Source of the DNA: UBA7702 sp040776805
GTDB taxonomy: Bacteria > Bacillota > Dehalobacteriia > UBA7702
NCBI GenBank assembly: GCA_040776805.1
Contig: JAXGZS010000009.1
Coordinates: 1 to 34,869 of the forward strand
Reading direction: 5' to 3'
Length of the DNA: 34,869 bases
Position 1 is the stretch's first letter; every line of letters starts with the position of its first letter. The notes under the pieces are model-generated. The model was not told the origin of the DNA. It made no database searches and saw only the letters and a list, made by a program, of their open reading frames with translations. Of the stretch, positions 16,932 to 25,156 are shown piece after piece. The position numbers and the translations under genes are program-made.

Positions 16932-17000
16932 ATCTAAATCGACCACTCGTTAACCCGTGTTATCTAAATCGACCACTCGTTAAACACCGACATCTAAATC
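16932..17000. repeat. Iterated direct repeat at accessory/core boundary, possible solo IS21-type end
   Basis: The 22-mer beginning ATCTAAATCGACCACTCGTT occurs at 16932 and 16962, and a third partial copy (CATCTAAATCG) at 16991, all with a 30-bp period. Read on the minus strand the motif is AACGAGTGGTCGATTTAGAT. Multiple short repeats next to a terminal sequence are typical of IS21-family ends, but no istA or istB is present. The surrounding 16,822-17,124 stretch holds no other recognisable gene. Confidence 0.55.
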
Positions 17001-17124
17001 GCTCTGTCACCTAAAATATCATGCCTCTGGACTTGTTCCCATGAACCGATATTTATATGATTTTATACATCAGATTTTTATTCTCAAATCTCGAAAAGCC
17101 CTTATATCAAGCCCTTTTCACACC

Positions 17125-18369
17125 CTACTCTTTTACCCTTGACATCAATACTACGCACTCCACATGGGCGGTGCGGGGGAAAAGGTCGAAAGGCTTTGCT
17201 GAAATGACTCGGTATGATTTCGTTAATTCTTTAAGATCACGGCTTAGGGAAGCCGGGTCGCAAGAGATATAGAGGATCTTTTTCGCACCGTAGGCGGCGA
17301 CGGTCTTCGCCACGTCTTTCTGTAACCCCTGACGCGGCGGATCGAGGAGCACCACATCTGCCCGGGGTACTTTTTCCAGCAGGCTTTTCAACCGGTTTTC
17401 TGTTTTGCCGCTGATATATTCCGCCTCGATTCCGTTGGCGGCAGCATTTTCCCCGGCGAGAACGGCGGCGTCTTTCACGATTTCAATGCCGTAGACCTTT
17501 TGAAAACCGTTGGCAAGATAAAGGCCGATGCTCCCGACACCGCAATAAAGATCCAGGAGCACGCCTTGTTTCGTATCGCCCATCAGCTCTTTAATAAAGC
17601 GGAGCATGATTTTTGCCATTTCCGTATTGACCTGAAAGAAACTTTTGCAGGAGGTTTTCAACTTGATTCCGTCGAGGTCAAAAAGGAGCGTGTCGTCGCC
17701 GTAGACCGCCGTGCCTTTTTCACTGACCGCGGCAACACCGGTGATCACCTCGGAGAAAGAAAGCAATTCTTTGACCTTTTCCTGCGAACCGCCGTTGACC
17801 ACAGCGAACACATGCCCCGTGTTGTCCCCGCGTAGGGAAACCGAGGTCGCTTCCGTCAGCCCCATGGCATTGATTTCGGCGACGGCTCTGTTCAATGGGT
17901 CTTCCAGCAGTTCGCAGCGGTTCACCGTCACATAATCATGGGTCGTTTGCCGGTAAAAACAAGTTTGCCCCTCTTTCATGTGGAACGTTACCTGGTTGCG
18001 GTAAGCAAAAATACGCTGTGCTCCAACGAAGGGCAGCAGTTCCAGATCGGTGCAGCCGCCGATTTTCGCAAGCATCCTGGCCACGTGTTGCTCTTTGGCC
18101 GCTGCCTCCCCCGGGTAATCAATGTGCTGAAAATCACAGCCGCCGCAATCCCCGTAATAGGGACAGGGCGGCTTTAAACGCTGCAAAGAGGGAGAAAGTA
18201 TTTCTACCGTCTCCCCTCGCGCGTAACTTTTTTTATCTTCCGTAAGTGCATACATGATCTCTTCAAAGGGCAGAGCGTTTTTGATAAAGCAGCATTTGCC
18301 GTCTTTGTGCAAAATACCGTTGCCGAAGAAATCGAGACTTTCTATTTTTCCGTAATAAGTCATGGCCAT
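17125..18369 (-). CDS. rlmD: 23S rRNA (uracil-C5)-methyltransferase, RlmD/RumA type
   Basis: A 414-residue SAM-dependent methyltransferase. The iron-sulfur cluster cysteines are seen at about residues 69-80 (PPCPYYGDCGGCDF) with a fourth at VNRCELL. The SAM-binding motif is LLDLYCGVGSIGLYLA, followed by LLDPPRQGL and the catalytic cysteine in YISCDPASLSRDL. Members methylate U1939 and/or U747 of 23S rRNA; Firmicutes often use one enzyme for both (RlmCD), so the exact target is open. The N-terminal TRAM-like domain is short. It starts 24 nt after the fprA stop, probably in the same operon, with a weak ribosome site. Confidence 0.9.
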   Translation of the reverse strand: MAMTYYGKIESLDFFGNGILHKDGKCCFIKNALPFEEIMYALTEDKKSYARGETVEILSPSLQRLKPPCPYYGDCGGCDFQHIDYPGEAAAKEQHVARMLAKIGGCTDLELLPFVGAQRIFAYRNQVTFHMKEGQTCFYRQTTHDYVTVNRCELLEDPLNRAVAEINAMGLTEATSVSLRGDNTGHVFAVVNGGSQEKVKELLSFSEVITGVAAVSEKGTAVYGDDTLLFDLDGIKLKTSCKSFFQVNTEMAKIMLRFIKELMGDTKQGVLLDLYCGVGSIGLYLANGFQKVYGIEIVKDAAVLAGENAAANGIEAEYISGKTENRLKSLLEKVPRADVVLLDPPRQGLQKDVAKTVAAYGAKKILYISCDPASLSRDLKELTKSYRVISAKPFDLFPRTAHVECVVLMSRVKE

Positions 18370-18393
18370 ATTCCAATCAAAGGCGCTTTTTTC

Positions 18394-19581
18394 TCAGAAC
18401 TTTGCGATTTCCGCGCCGAAAGCGCAGGCAGCTGCCCGGGCGTCGTCACCGGGATTCCATTGGTTGCGAAACCCCTCGGATACGACCTCAAACCCGGCAT
18501 TGCCCAGCATTTCGTTGATTCTCTTCACTGCCTCGCCGCTCCAGCCGTAACAGCCGAAAGCCGCCGCCTTTTTATTTTTGAACTTCAGCCCTTTCATCAG
18601 GTGAATAAAGCCGGCCACCGAATGAAGCATGTTGTTGGAAAGAGTCGGCGAACCGATCACCACGGTTTTCGATTTAAAAACCTCGGTAATCAAATCGTCC
18701 GCTTCTCTTTTCGCCAGGTTATGCAGTTTAATCTCCACCTCGGGATCGGCTTCATGGATTCCCTCCGCGATTTTTTCCGCCAGCATGCGCGTGCCGCCCC
18801 ACATGGTATCGTAAATAATCGTAATCTGGTTTTCTTGATAATCATTGGCCCAGCGGGCATATTTTTCCATGATCTGATAAGGGTTATCCCGCCAAATCAC
18901 ACCGTGACTGGTGGCGATGATGTCGATGGACAGATGAAAAGAAAGCACCTCGTCCAGCTTCTTGATGAGCATCGCGCTAAAGGGCGTTAAAATGTTGGCG
19001 TAATACTTGATGGCCTCACGGTAAAGTTCATCCTGATCCACCGCATCGTTAAACAGCTTTTCCGTAGCATAATGCTGACCGAAAGCATCGTTGCTGAAAA
19101 GAATATTGTCTTCGGTCAGGTACGTCGCCATGCTGTCGGGCCAATGGAGCATCGCCATTTCCACAAAGATCAGTTCCTTGCCGTTACCAACCGGCAAACG
19201 GTCCCCGGTTTTTACGACGTGAAAATTCCAATCCTGATGATACTGTCCCTTTAGGGATTTCACGGCGTTTGCCGTACAGTAAATCGGCTTGTCGGGGATG
19301 CGCCGCATCAGGGCGGGGAGCGCGCCGCTGTGGTCCACTTCGCCATGATTCGCGACAATGTAATCAATGCGGTTCAGGTCGATTTCAGAAGCCAAATTTT
19401 CAACGAACTCTTCGTCAAAGGGGGCCCAAACCGTATCGATCAGCACAACTTTTTCTTCTTCAATCAAATAGGAGTTGTATGTGGAACCTTTGTGAGTCGA
19501 GTATTCATCGCCGTGGAATTTTTGCAATTCCCAATCGACTTTGCCTACCCAGGAAACATTGTTTTTAAACGTTTTCTTCAT
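18394..19581 (-). CDS. fprA: Flavodiiron protein (FprA, A-type flavoprotein)
   Basis: A 395-residue cytosolic O2/NO reductase of anaerobes. The N-terminal metallo-beta-lactamase-like domain shows the diiron ligands in NHGEVDHSG (H-x-E-x-D-H), LHWPDSM, SNDAFGQH and ATSHGVIW. From about residue 255 a flavodoxin domain follows, with the FMN loop TIIYDTMWGGTRMLAEKIAEG and later GSPTLSNNMLH and FGCYGWSGEA. No rubredoxin domain is fused, so an external electron donor is needed. AAGGAG lies 12 nt before the ATG. It sits between the transketolase genes and rlmD, separated from the former by a short hairpin. Confidence 0.95.
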   Translation of the reverse strand: MKKTFKNNVSWVGKVDWELQKFHGDEYSTHKGSTYNSYLIEEEKVVLIDTVWAPFDEEFVENLASEIDLNRIDYIVANHGEVDHSGALPALMRRIPDKPIYCTANAVKSLKGQYHQDWNFHVVKTGDRLPVGNGKELIFVEMAMLHWPDSMATYLTEDNILFSNDAFGQHYATEKLFNDAVDQDELYREAIKYYANILTPFSAMLIKKLDEVLSFHLSIDIIATSHGVIWRDNPYQIMEKYARWANDYQENQITIIYDTMWGGTRMLAEKIAEGIHEADPEVEIKLHNLAKREADDLITEVFKSKTVVIGSPTLSNNMLHSVAGFIHLMKGLKFKNKKAAAFGCYGWSGEAVKRINEMLGNAGFEVVSEGFRNQWNPGDDARAAACAFGAEIAKF

Positions 19582-19629
19582 CTGACGTCACGCTCCTTTT
19601 TAAATTTCACATCGCAAAACATATAAGTA

Positions 19630-19649
19630 GAGCCCCCCAAGGGGGACTC
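19630..19649 (-). other. Short GC hairpin between transketolase C and fprA
   Basis: Read on the minus strand, GAGTCCCC and GGGGGCTC pair around a tiny loop. No U-tract follows, so it is more likely an attenuating or mRNA-stabilising hairpin than a full terminator. Confidence 0.45.
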
Positions 19650-19656
19650 ATTAATG

Positions 19657-20592
19657 CTATTTTCTGGCCATGGCGGTTTTGGCTTTTTCGACAATACGCG
19701 CCGCGGTGAGGCCGTAAGCCACAAGTAATTCGTCGGGTCTGCCGCTTTGACCGAATACGTCTTCCACGCCGACAAATTCCACAGGACACGACTGTTGCCG
19801 AACAAGGCATTCCGCCAGCGCCGCCCCAAGTCCGCCGATGACGCTGTGTTCTTCCGCCGTGACGACAGCGCCGCATTTTTGCGCATAGGAAACGGTGGTT
19901 CCTTCGTCCAAGGGTTTTAAAGAAGAGGCGTTGATCACCGCCGCGGAAATCCCCTCTTCATGCAGGGTTTCCGCTGCTTTCAGCGCTTCGCCAACCATCA
20001 GGCCGCAGGCGAAAAGCGCCACATCATTGCCGTCCCGCATGACGGTAAATTTGCCGGGGGTGAATTCATAGTTTTCTTGAAAGAGCACCGGTTGGCCGCT
20101 TCGGCCCAGCCGGAGGTACATCGGCCCCTCATGGGTCGCCATATATTGGACCATCTTTACCGTTTCCACAGCGTCGGCAGGCACAAAAACCTCCATATTG
20201 GGGAGCACCCGCGTCAAGGCGATATCCTCGATGCTCTGATGAGAACCGCCGTCTTCCCCCACGGTAATGCCGGCGTGGGTCGCCGCGATTTTGACGTTAA
20301 GCTTCGGATAACAGATGCTGTTTCTGATGATTTCATAACACCTGCCGACGGCGAACATGGCAAAGCTGCTCATGAATACAGTGTTGCCGCCGATGGCCAA
20401 ACCGGCGGCAGTGGCCGCCATATTGCTTTCCGCAATCCCCATATTGAAGAACCGCTCAGGACAGGCTTTCGCGAATACGCTGGTTTTGGTGGATTTTGAT
20501 AAATCGGCGTCAAGGACGACGATCTTTGCGTTTTCTTTGCCGATGGCCGCCAAGGCGTTGCCGTAGGCTTCTCTTGTTGCGATCTTTTCCAT
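19657..20592 (-). CDS. Transketolase, C-terminal subunit (split type)
   Basis: A 311-residue subunit carrying the pyrimidine-binding and C-terminal domains of transketolase. Visible motifs are VVLDADLSKSTKT, FNMGIAESNMAATAAGLA (with the conserved Glu that activates thiamine diphosphate), THAGITVGEDGGSHQSIEDI, and the C-domain VVTAEEHSVIGGLG. With the N-terminal subunit it moves two-carbon units in the non-oxidative pentose phosphate pathway. Split transketolases are common in Firmicutes and archaea. It begins 3 nt after the stop of the N subunit. Length and motifs are complete. Confidence 0.95.
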   Translation of the reverse strand: MEKIATREAYGNALAAIGKENAKIVVLDADLSKSTKTSVFAKACPERFFNMGIAESNMAATAAGLAIGGNTVFMSSFAMFAVGRCYEIIRNSICYPKLNVKIAATHAGITVGEDGGSHQSIEDIALTRVLPNMEVFVPADAVETVKMVQYMATHEGPMYLRLGRSGQPVLFQENYEFTPGKFTVMRDGNDVALFACGLMVGEALKAAETLHEEGISAAVINASSLKPLDEGTTVSYAQKCGAVVTAEEHSVIGGLGAALAECLVRQQSCPVEFVGVEDVFGQSGRPDELLVAYGLTAARIVEKAKTAMARK

Positions 20593-20595
20593 GGC

Positions 20596-21409
20596 TCAGC
20601 CCTCCAGTTCTGCTTTGGCTTTCAAATAGTCTTCTTCCTTCATCGGCGTGCCGTGCCAGCCCACCTGGTTTTCCATAAAGGAAACGCCCTTGCCCTTCAC
20701 GGTTTTGGCAATGATCGCCGTGGGTCTTCCCTTCACGGCTTTTGCCTTTGCAAAGACTTCGATGAGGGCGTCAATGTCGTGGCCGTCCACGTGAAAAACG
20801 GAGAACCCAAAGGCCTCAAATTTCGCGCCGATATCGCCCAAGCACATCACGTCGTCATTGGCGCCGTCGATTTGCAGGCCGTTGTTATCCACAATGGCAC
20901 AGAGATTGTCAAGTTTATTGTTGGCCGCCGCCATGGCGGCTTCCCAGATGATGCCTTCGTCCAACTCTCCGTCGCCGACCACGGCGTAAACACGGTTTTC
21001 TTTTTGCCGCAGTTTCAGCGATAGGGCAATGCCGCCGGCAATGGCGAAACCTTGGCCCAAAGAGCCGGTAGAAGCCTCCACGCCCGGGAGTTTCTTGCGG
21101 TCGGGATGGCCCTGCAGCCGGGAACCAAGGCGGCGCAAAGTTAAAAGTTCTTCCTCTTCAATGAGGCCGCCCTCACAAAAAGCGGCGTAAAGCGCCGGGG
21201 CCGCGTGGCCCTTGGACAGCACAAAATAGTCCCGTTCCGGCCAGGCGGGATCGTTGAAATCATATTTCATCTCATGAAAATAAAGCACCGACATGATCTC
21301 CGCCAAATCCAAGGAACCGCCGGATGGCCGCTTTTCGCGTGTCCCAGCATTTCGATGATATGGCGGCGAATCTGTTTCGCTCCTTGGACAACGTCTCTTT
21401 TGTCTCCAT
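20596..21409 (-). CDS. Transketolase, N-terminal subunit (two apparent frameshifts near the start)
   Basis: Carries the thiamine diphosphate binding domain: GHPDRKKLPGVEASTGSLGQ, then VVGDGELDEGIIWEA and the NNGLQIDG that completes the cofactor motif. The ATG at 21409 has GGAGAG at good distance. From it the frame must shift twice to reach the conserved body. One extra A in the run at 21398-21401 gives METKRDVVQGAKQIRRHIIE, and one extra C in the CC at 21319-21320 gives AKSGHPGGSLDLAE. With both added, the protein is 271 residues, the normal size. Loss of this subunit would be costly, so these look like sequencing indels rather than decay. Confidence 0.9.
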
Positions 21410-21419
21410 AGATACTCTC

Positions 21420-21671
21420 CTAATTAACTTTTAGGGGAAAGATGACAATATAGTCGCCGGGAGAAATTTTAAATCGCATGGTCACCAAGCTTTGGTTGAC
21501 AACGGCTTTTTCCACCGCGGCAGTATGGATACCAGCTTCAAAAAGAGTTTTGCCGAGATCGTATTCCCCGGCGATGATATCTTCTTTTTCCGGTAAATTT
21601 ACTTTCAAAGAAGTCAGATAACCGTGGAGTTCCAACGTAACGGCGCCCTCAACAATTCTTACTTCATCCAT
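21420..21671 (-). CDS. Hypothetical protein, 83 aa, first gene of transketolase operon
   Basis: A small cytosolic protein of beta-rich appearance (VTLELHGYLTSLKVNLPE, then VTMRFKISPGDYIVIFPL). No signal peptide, metal site or GG tail, so it is not an obvious MoaD/ThiS protein. I do not recognise the family. It ends about 10 nt before the transketolase N start, which reuses its tail as ribosome site, and a plausible sigma-A promoter lies just upstream. It is therefore the leading cistron of the tkt-fprA-rlmD unit. Confidence 0.7.
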   Translation of the reverse strand: MDEVRIVEGAVTLELHGYLTSLKVNLPEKEDIIAGEYDLGKTLFEAGIHTAAVEKAVVNQSLVTMRFKISPGDYIVIFPLKVN

Positions 21672-21700
21672 TGCTTACGCCCCCTTTTCTTAATACAAAT

Positions 21701-21729
21701 AGTATAACAGATCTTATTTGTCGAAACAA
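21701..21729 (-). promoter_or_regulatory. Probable sigma-A promoter of transketolase operon
   Basis: On the minus strand TTGTTT (21729-21724) and TATACT (21706-21701) are separated by 17 nt, about 30 nt before the 83-aa gene. Confidence 0.5.
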
Positions 21730-21732
21730 GAA

Positions 21733-21778
21733 TGATACTATCAAAATTTTAAATTCTGTGTTATCATGATTTATGATA
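21733..21778. promoter_or_regulatory. Paired TGATA/TATCA palindromes before aldo/keto reductase
   Basis: TGATA-C-TATCA (21733-21743) is a perfect palindrome, and TATCAT-N5-ATGATA (21762-21778) repeats the half-site in the intergenic region shared with the divergent operon. This looks like a tandem operator. The half-sites recall Fur/PerR-type AT-rich boxes, but the regulator is unknown. Confidence 0.35.
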
Positions 21779-21836
21779 CGAATATTTTTTTTGAATTTTA
21801 CACGCAGCGACGCATCTGCCATAGGAGGAGGTTCTC

Positions 21837-22970
21837 ATGGAAAAGCGAAAAGTTTTTGATCAGGAGATTTCTCTCCTCGGTCTCGGCACCATGCGGCTGC
21901 CGGTGAAAAACAACGAAAAGGGAAAAATCGATAAAGAAGAAGCGGCGGCCATCTTCGATTACGCCCTGGGTCACGGGATCAACTATATCGATACCGCTTA
22001 TATGTATCATAACGGTACCGCCGAAGCGTTCACCGGTGAGGTTTTAGCGCAATACGACCGTAAAAGCTATGTTCTTGCCACCAAAATGCCGGCCTGGTTG
22101 GCTCGTTCCGAAGCGGGCATCGAAAGGATATTTGAGGGACAGCTGAAAAAGCTGAAAACCGATTACTTCGATTTTTATCTTTGCCATAATCTCAATATCC
22201 CATACTACCCGTATTTTAAAAAATACAAAGCCCTGGAGTACCTGGCTCGGAAAAAAGAAGAGGGGCTCATCAAACATTTGGGTTTCTCTTTCCACGATAC
22301 ACCGGAAGTGATGAAACAGTACCTTGCTGATTTTGATTGGGAATTCGGCCAGATTCAACTGAATTACCTCGACTGGGAAATGCAACGAGCCAAGGAACAG
22401 TATCAGCTGCTGACCGATAAAAAGCTGCCGGTCATCGTCATGGAGCCCCTTCGCGGCGGCGGCTTGGCAACGCTTTCCCCCGACGCGGTGGCCCACCTGA
22501 AAAAGACACATCCCGCAGAAACTCCGGCTTCTCTCGGTCTGCGCTTCGCCGCCCAGCTGCCCAATGTCATGACGGTGCTAAGCGGCATGTCTTCCCTTGC
22601 ACAATTAAAAGAGAACATTCAAACCATGGCTCATTTTACGCCATTGAGCGAAGCAGAGCAAAAAGACCTCGACCTTGCCCTCGCTCTTTACAAAGAGAAT
22701 AAGATGATCCCCTGCACCGGCTGCCGTTACTGCGACGGCTGCCCTCAGGGCGTCGATATCGCCACGCTGTTTGACATCAACAATCACTACCGCCTCGGCG
22801 GTTCCACTTGGACTTACATTCAGGAATACGAGAGCGTCCCCGCCTCCACCCACGAAGACAACTGCACCGATTGCGGCAAATGCGTGGAAAAGTGTCCCCA
22901 GGGACTGGATATTCCGGCACTGCTGGCGGAAACCGGCGAAATGATCAAGGAAGCCTATCGAAATAATTGA
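21837..22970 (+). CDS. Aldo/keto reductase with C-terminal 2[4Fe-4S] ferredoxin domain
   Basis: A 377-residue oxidoreductase. The AKR barrel (about 1-275) shows the catalytic Asp and Tyr in YIDTAYMYHNG, Lys in LATKMPAWL and His in FYLCHNLNI. It is followed by a ferredoxin-like part: CTGCRYCDGCPQG at about 295 and CTDCGKCVEKCPQG at about 345. This fused type is common in anaerobes and probably exchanges electrons with ferredoxin; substrates are unknown. GGAGGAGG lies before the ATG. It is divergent from the transketolase operon and ends 8 bp before the promoter of the first T-box unit. Confidence 0.93.
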   Translation: MEKRKVFDQEISLLGLGTMRLPVKNNEKGKIDKEEAAAIFDYALGHGINYIDTAYMYHNGTAEAFTGEVLAQYDRKSYVLATKMPAWLARSEAGIERIFEGQLKKLKTDYFDFYLCHNLNIPYYPYFKKYKALEYLARKKEEGLIKHLGFSFHDTPEVMKQYLADFDWEFGQIQLNYLDWEMQRAKEQYQLLTDKKLPVIVMEPLRGGGLATLSPDAVAHLKKTHPAETPASLGLRFAAQLPNVMTVLSGMSSLAQLKENIQTMAHFTPLSEAEQKDLDLALALYKENKMIPCTGCRYCDGCPQGVDIATLFDINNHYRLGGSTWTYIQEYESVPASTHEDNCTDCGKCVEKCPQGLDIPALLAETGEMIKEAYRNN

Positions 22971-22977
22971 GGAGCTC

Positions 22978-23007
22978 TTGACAAGGACTTCTTTCCAATG
23001 ATAGAAT
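22978..23007 (+). promoter_or_regulatory. Consensus sigma-A promoter of first T-box unit
   Basis: TTGACA (22978-22983), 18-nt spacer, TAGAAT (23002-23007), about 25 nt before the leader. Confidence 0.8.
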
Positions 23008-23030
23008 AACGTAGCATCCATAAAAGCTGA

Positions 23031-23290
23031 GATAAGGAAAAAAGTAAACCCGGGGCGTTTTCAGAGAGTTGCCGGCCGCTGCGAGGCAATAACAAAACCG
23101 TCGTCGAATACAGTCCTTTAGCTGTGCACCGAAAGGCAACGAGTAGGCTGCAACGGGTTCACCCGTTATCGTGAGCAAGTACCTGTTTACCGTACTTGAA
23201 GAGTGATTGCGTCCGCGAGGGCGCAGTAACATGAGGTGGTACCGCGGTTTATAAGCCGTCCTCTGATTTTTTTAGAGGACGGCTCTTTGA
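23031..23290 (+). promoter_or_regulatory. T-box leader, probable tyrosine specifier, controlling paaK-ACT
   Basis: The T-box motif GAGGTGGTACCGCGG ends at 23247 and is followed by a terminator hairpin. The Stem I region contains CAGAGAGTTGCCG and GCTGCGAGGC. The specifier loop reads GAA-TAC-A with TAC at 23109-23111, a tyrosine codon. The hairpins AACGGGTTCACCCGTT and AAGTACC...GGTACTT-like arms occupy the stem II/III positions. T-boxes bind the cognate tRNA, and uncharged tRNA stabilises the antiterminator, so the genes would be on under tyrosine shortage. The specifier reading is inference from loop context. Confidence 0.92.
23254..23284 (+). terminator. T-box terminator hairpin
   Basis: AGCCGTCCTCT (23254-23264) pairs with AGAGGACGGCT (23274-23284). 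The strand before it overlaps the antiterminator formed with the T-box sequence. Confidence 0.85.
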
Positions 23291-23328
23291 TTGCCAATTT
23301 TTTGAAAGAAGAAAAGAAGAGGAGCATC

Positions 23329-24633
23329 ATGTTTTACCAAAAAGACCAAGAGACGATGACGCGCAAGGAAATCGCTAAACTACAGCTAACACGGCTGCAA
23401 TGGACAGTCAACCGCTGTTACGATCGAGTTCCCCACTACCGTAAGATCATGGACAAAGCCGGCGTTAAGCCATCCCATATCAAAAATCTCGGCGACGTCG
23501 CCAAACTGCCGCTGACCTCAAAAGCGGACCTGCGCGACAACTACCCCTACGGTCTTTTTGCCTCTCCCCTAACAGATATCGTGGAAGTTCACGCGTCCTC
23601 CGGCACAACGGGAAAGCCCATTGTCGGCGCTTACACCCATCACGATCTTGAAGTCTGGAGCGACTGCATGGCGCGGATCATCGCCGCCAGCGGCGTCACA
23701 AAAGAGGACATCGCCCAGATATCCTTCGGCTACGGCCTCTTTACCGGCGCTTTCGGCCTCCACTACGGCTTACAGAAAGTCGGCTGCATGGTCGTGCCCA
23801 TTTCCAGCGGCAACAGTGAAAAACAGCTGATGATCATGGAGGACTTTAAAACCTCGGTGCTGATCGCCACCCCTTCCTACGGCGTTTACCTCAGTGAAAT
23901 GGCAAAGGATAAAGGCGTTTCCGACCGCTTGAAACTAAGGGTGGGCCTTTTCGGCTCGGAGGTATGCACCCCGGAGATGCGTACCCAGATCGAGAAGAAT
24001 ATCGGCATCATCGTCACCGATAATTACGGGCTGACGGAGCTGGGCGGCCCCGGCGTTTCCGGAGAATGTCTGGAACGGGACGGACTCCACATCAACGAGG
24101 ATTATTATCTCTGCGAAGTCATCGATCCCGACAGCGGCGAAGTGCTCCCCGAGGGGGAAACCGGTGAACTGGTGATCACACCTTTGGCCAAAGAAGCCTT
24201 TCCGATTTTCCGCTACCGCACCAAAGATTTGGCCCGCCTCACCTACGAACCGTGCAACTGCGGCAGAACCCAGGCGCGGATGACCAAGGTTTTGGGAAGA
24301 ACCGACGATATGATGATCATCAAGGGCGTTAACGTCTTCCCTTCCCAAATCGAAAGCGTCCTCTTTACCATGGATCATATCGGTCCTCACTATCAGCTGA
24401 TCCTGCGGAAAAAGAACTTCATGGATACCCTTGAGGTTCAGGTGGAGCTGATCGACGCGAACCTATTGGAGCGTTATGGTGAACTGGAGGCCCTCCAAAA
24501 TAAAATCTACAGCGCCCTAAAATCCGTCCTCGGCCTGGACTGCAAAATCAGCCTGGTGCCGCCCCGCACCATCGCCCGCTTCGAGGGGAAAGCCAAACGC
24601 ATCATCGATTTAAGAAACGAAAAACAGCAGTAA
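23329..24633 (+). CDS. paaK: Arylacetate (phenylacetate)-CoA ligase
   Basis: A 434-residue acyl-adenylate ligase of the PaaK family, started at the ATG at 23329 with GAAGAGGAG before it; upstream codons lie inside the T-box. Motifs: the ATP loop VHASSGTTGKPIVGAYT, DNYGLTELGGPG, FRYRTKDLARL, and GRTDDMMIIKGVNVFPSQIE with the C-domain AMP-binding_C_2. It converts an arylacetate, ATP and CoA to arylacetyl-CoA. In anaerobes this feeds indolepyruvate-type ferredoxin oxidoreductases, either to degrade or, in reverse, to make aromatic amino acids. Regulation by a Tyr T-box favours a biosynthetic or salvage role. The ACT gene follows at 11 nt. Confidence 0.93.
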   Translation: MFYQKDQETMTRKEIAKLQLTRLQWTVNRCYDRVPHYRKIMDKAGVKPSHIKNLGDVAKLPLTSKADLRDNYPYGLFASPLTDIVEVHASSGTTGKPIVGAYTHHDLEVWSDCMARIIAASGVTKEDIAQISFGYGLFTGAFGLHYGLQKVGCMVVPISSGNSEKQLMIMEDFKTSVLIATPSYGVYLSEMAKDKGVSDRLKLRVGLFGSEVCTPEMRTQIEKNIGIIVTDNYGLTELGGPGVSGECLERDGLHINEDYYLCEVIDPDSGEVLPEGETGELVITPLAKEAFPIFRYRTKDLARLTYEPCNCGRTQARMTKVLGRTDDMMIIKGVNVFPSQIESVLFTMDHIGPHYQLILRKKNFMDTLEVQVELIDANLLERYGELEALQNKIYSALKSVLGLDCKISLVPPRTIARFEGKAKRIIDLRNEKQQ

Positions 24634-24644
24634 GGAGTGATTTT

Positions 24645-25073
24645 ATGACCATCAAACAAATATCCGTTCTAGTAGAAAACAAAACCGGCGCCATTGCCGA
24701 GGCCATCTCCTTCTTGGCGGAGCACGGCATCAATATTTTCGCCGTCAACATGGCCGATACACCGAATTTCGGCATTCTTCGTTTCATCGTCGATCAGCCG
24801 GAAAAATGCAAAGAATTGCTGGAAAAGGAAGGTTTCACCGTTTCTGCCTGCCGCGTCCTCGCCGTGGGGCTTGAGGATATTCCCGGAGGCCTCACCAAAG
24901 TAACAAAAATTTTGGCGCAAAACGGCATCAGCCTCGAATACCTTTACGCTTTTATCAGCAAATCCAAAGAAAATGCCTGCGTGATTATAAATACCGCGGA
25001 CATTGAGTTTACCGCGGATATCTTGATGAAAAACGATATCCCACTTTACAGTGATGAGATCCTTGGCGAATAA
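24645..25073 (+). CDS. Tandem ACT-domain protein, partner of arylacetate-CoA ligase
   Basis: A 142-residue protein with two ACT-like ligand-binding domains: residues about 1-68 (ISVLVENKTGAIAEAISFLA) and about 69-142 (VLAVGLEDIPGGLTKVTKIL). ACT domains bind amino acids. Small tandem-ACT proteins commonly follow PaaK-like ligases in Firmicutes and archaea and may sense an aromatic amino acid to adjust the ligase. AAGGAG precedes the ATG. It is the last gene of the first T-box unit, as a new promoter begins 34 nt after it. Confidence 0.9.
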   Translation: MTIKQISVLVENKTGAIAEAISFLAEHGINIFAVNMADTPNFGILRFIVDQPEKCKELLEKEGFTVSACRVLAVGLEDIPGGLTKVTKILAQNGISLEYLYAFISKSKENACVIINTADIEFTADILMKNDIPLYSDEILGE

Positions 25074-25106
25074 AGGGTTTTTCTGTAAAATATTTTCAAA
25101 AATGTA

Positions 25107-25136
25107 TTGACAATAACGTGGCGGAGATGATAAAAT
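25107..25136 (+). promoter_or_regulatory. Consensus sigma-A promoter of second T-box unit
   Basis: TTGACA (25107-25112), 18-nt spacer, TAAAAT (25131-25136). Same geometry as the first T-box promoter. Confidence 0.8.
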
Positions 25137-25156
25137 TTCAGCCATAACCAAAAGCA

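Noticed and set aside
16932..17000. Short direct repeats considered as a CRISPR array
   Set aside because: Only two full copies and one partial, with gaps of about 8 bp rather than spacers, and no cas genes.
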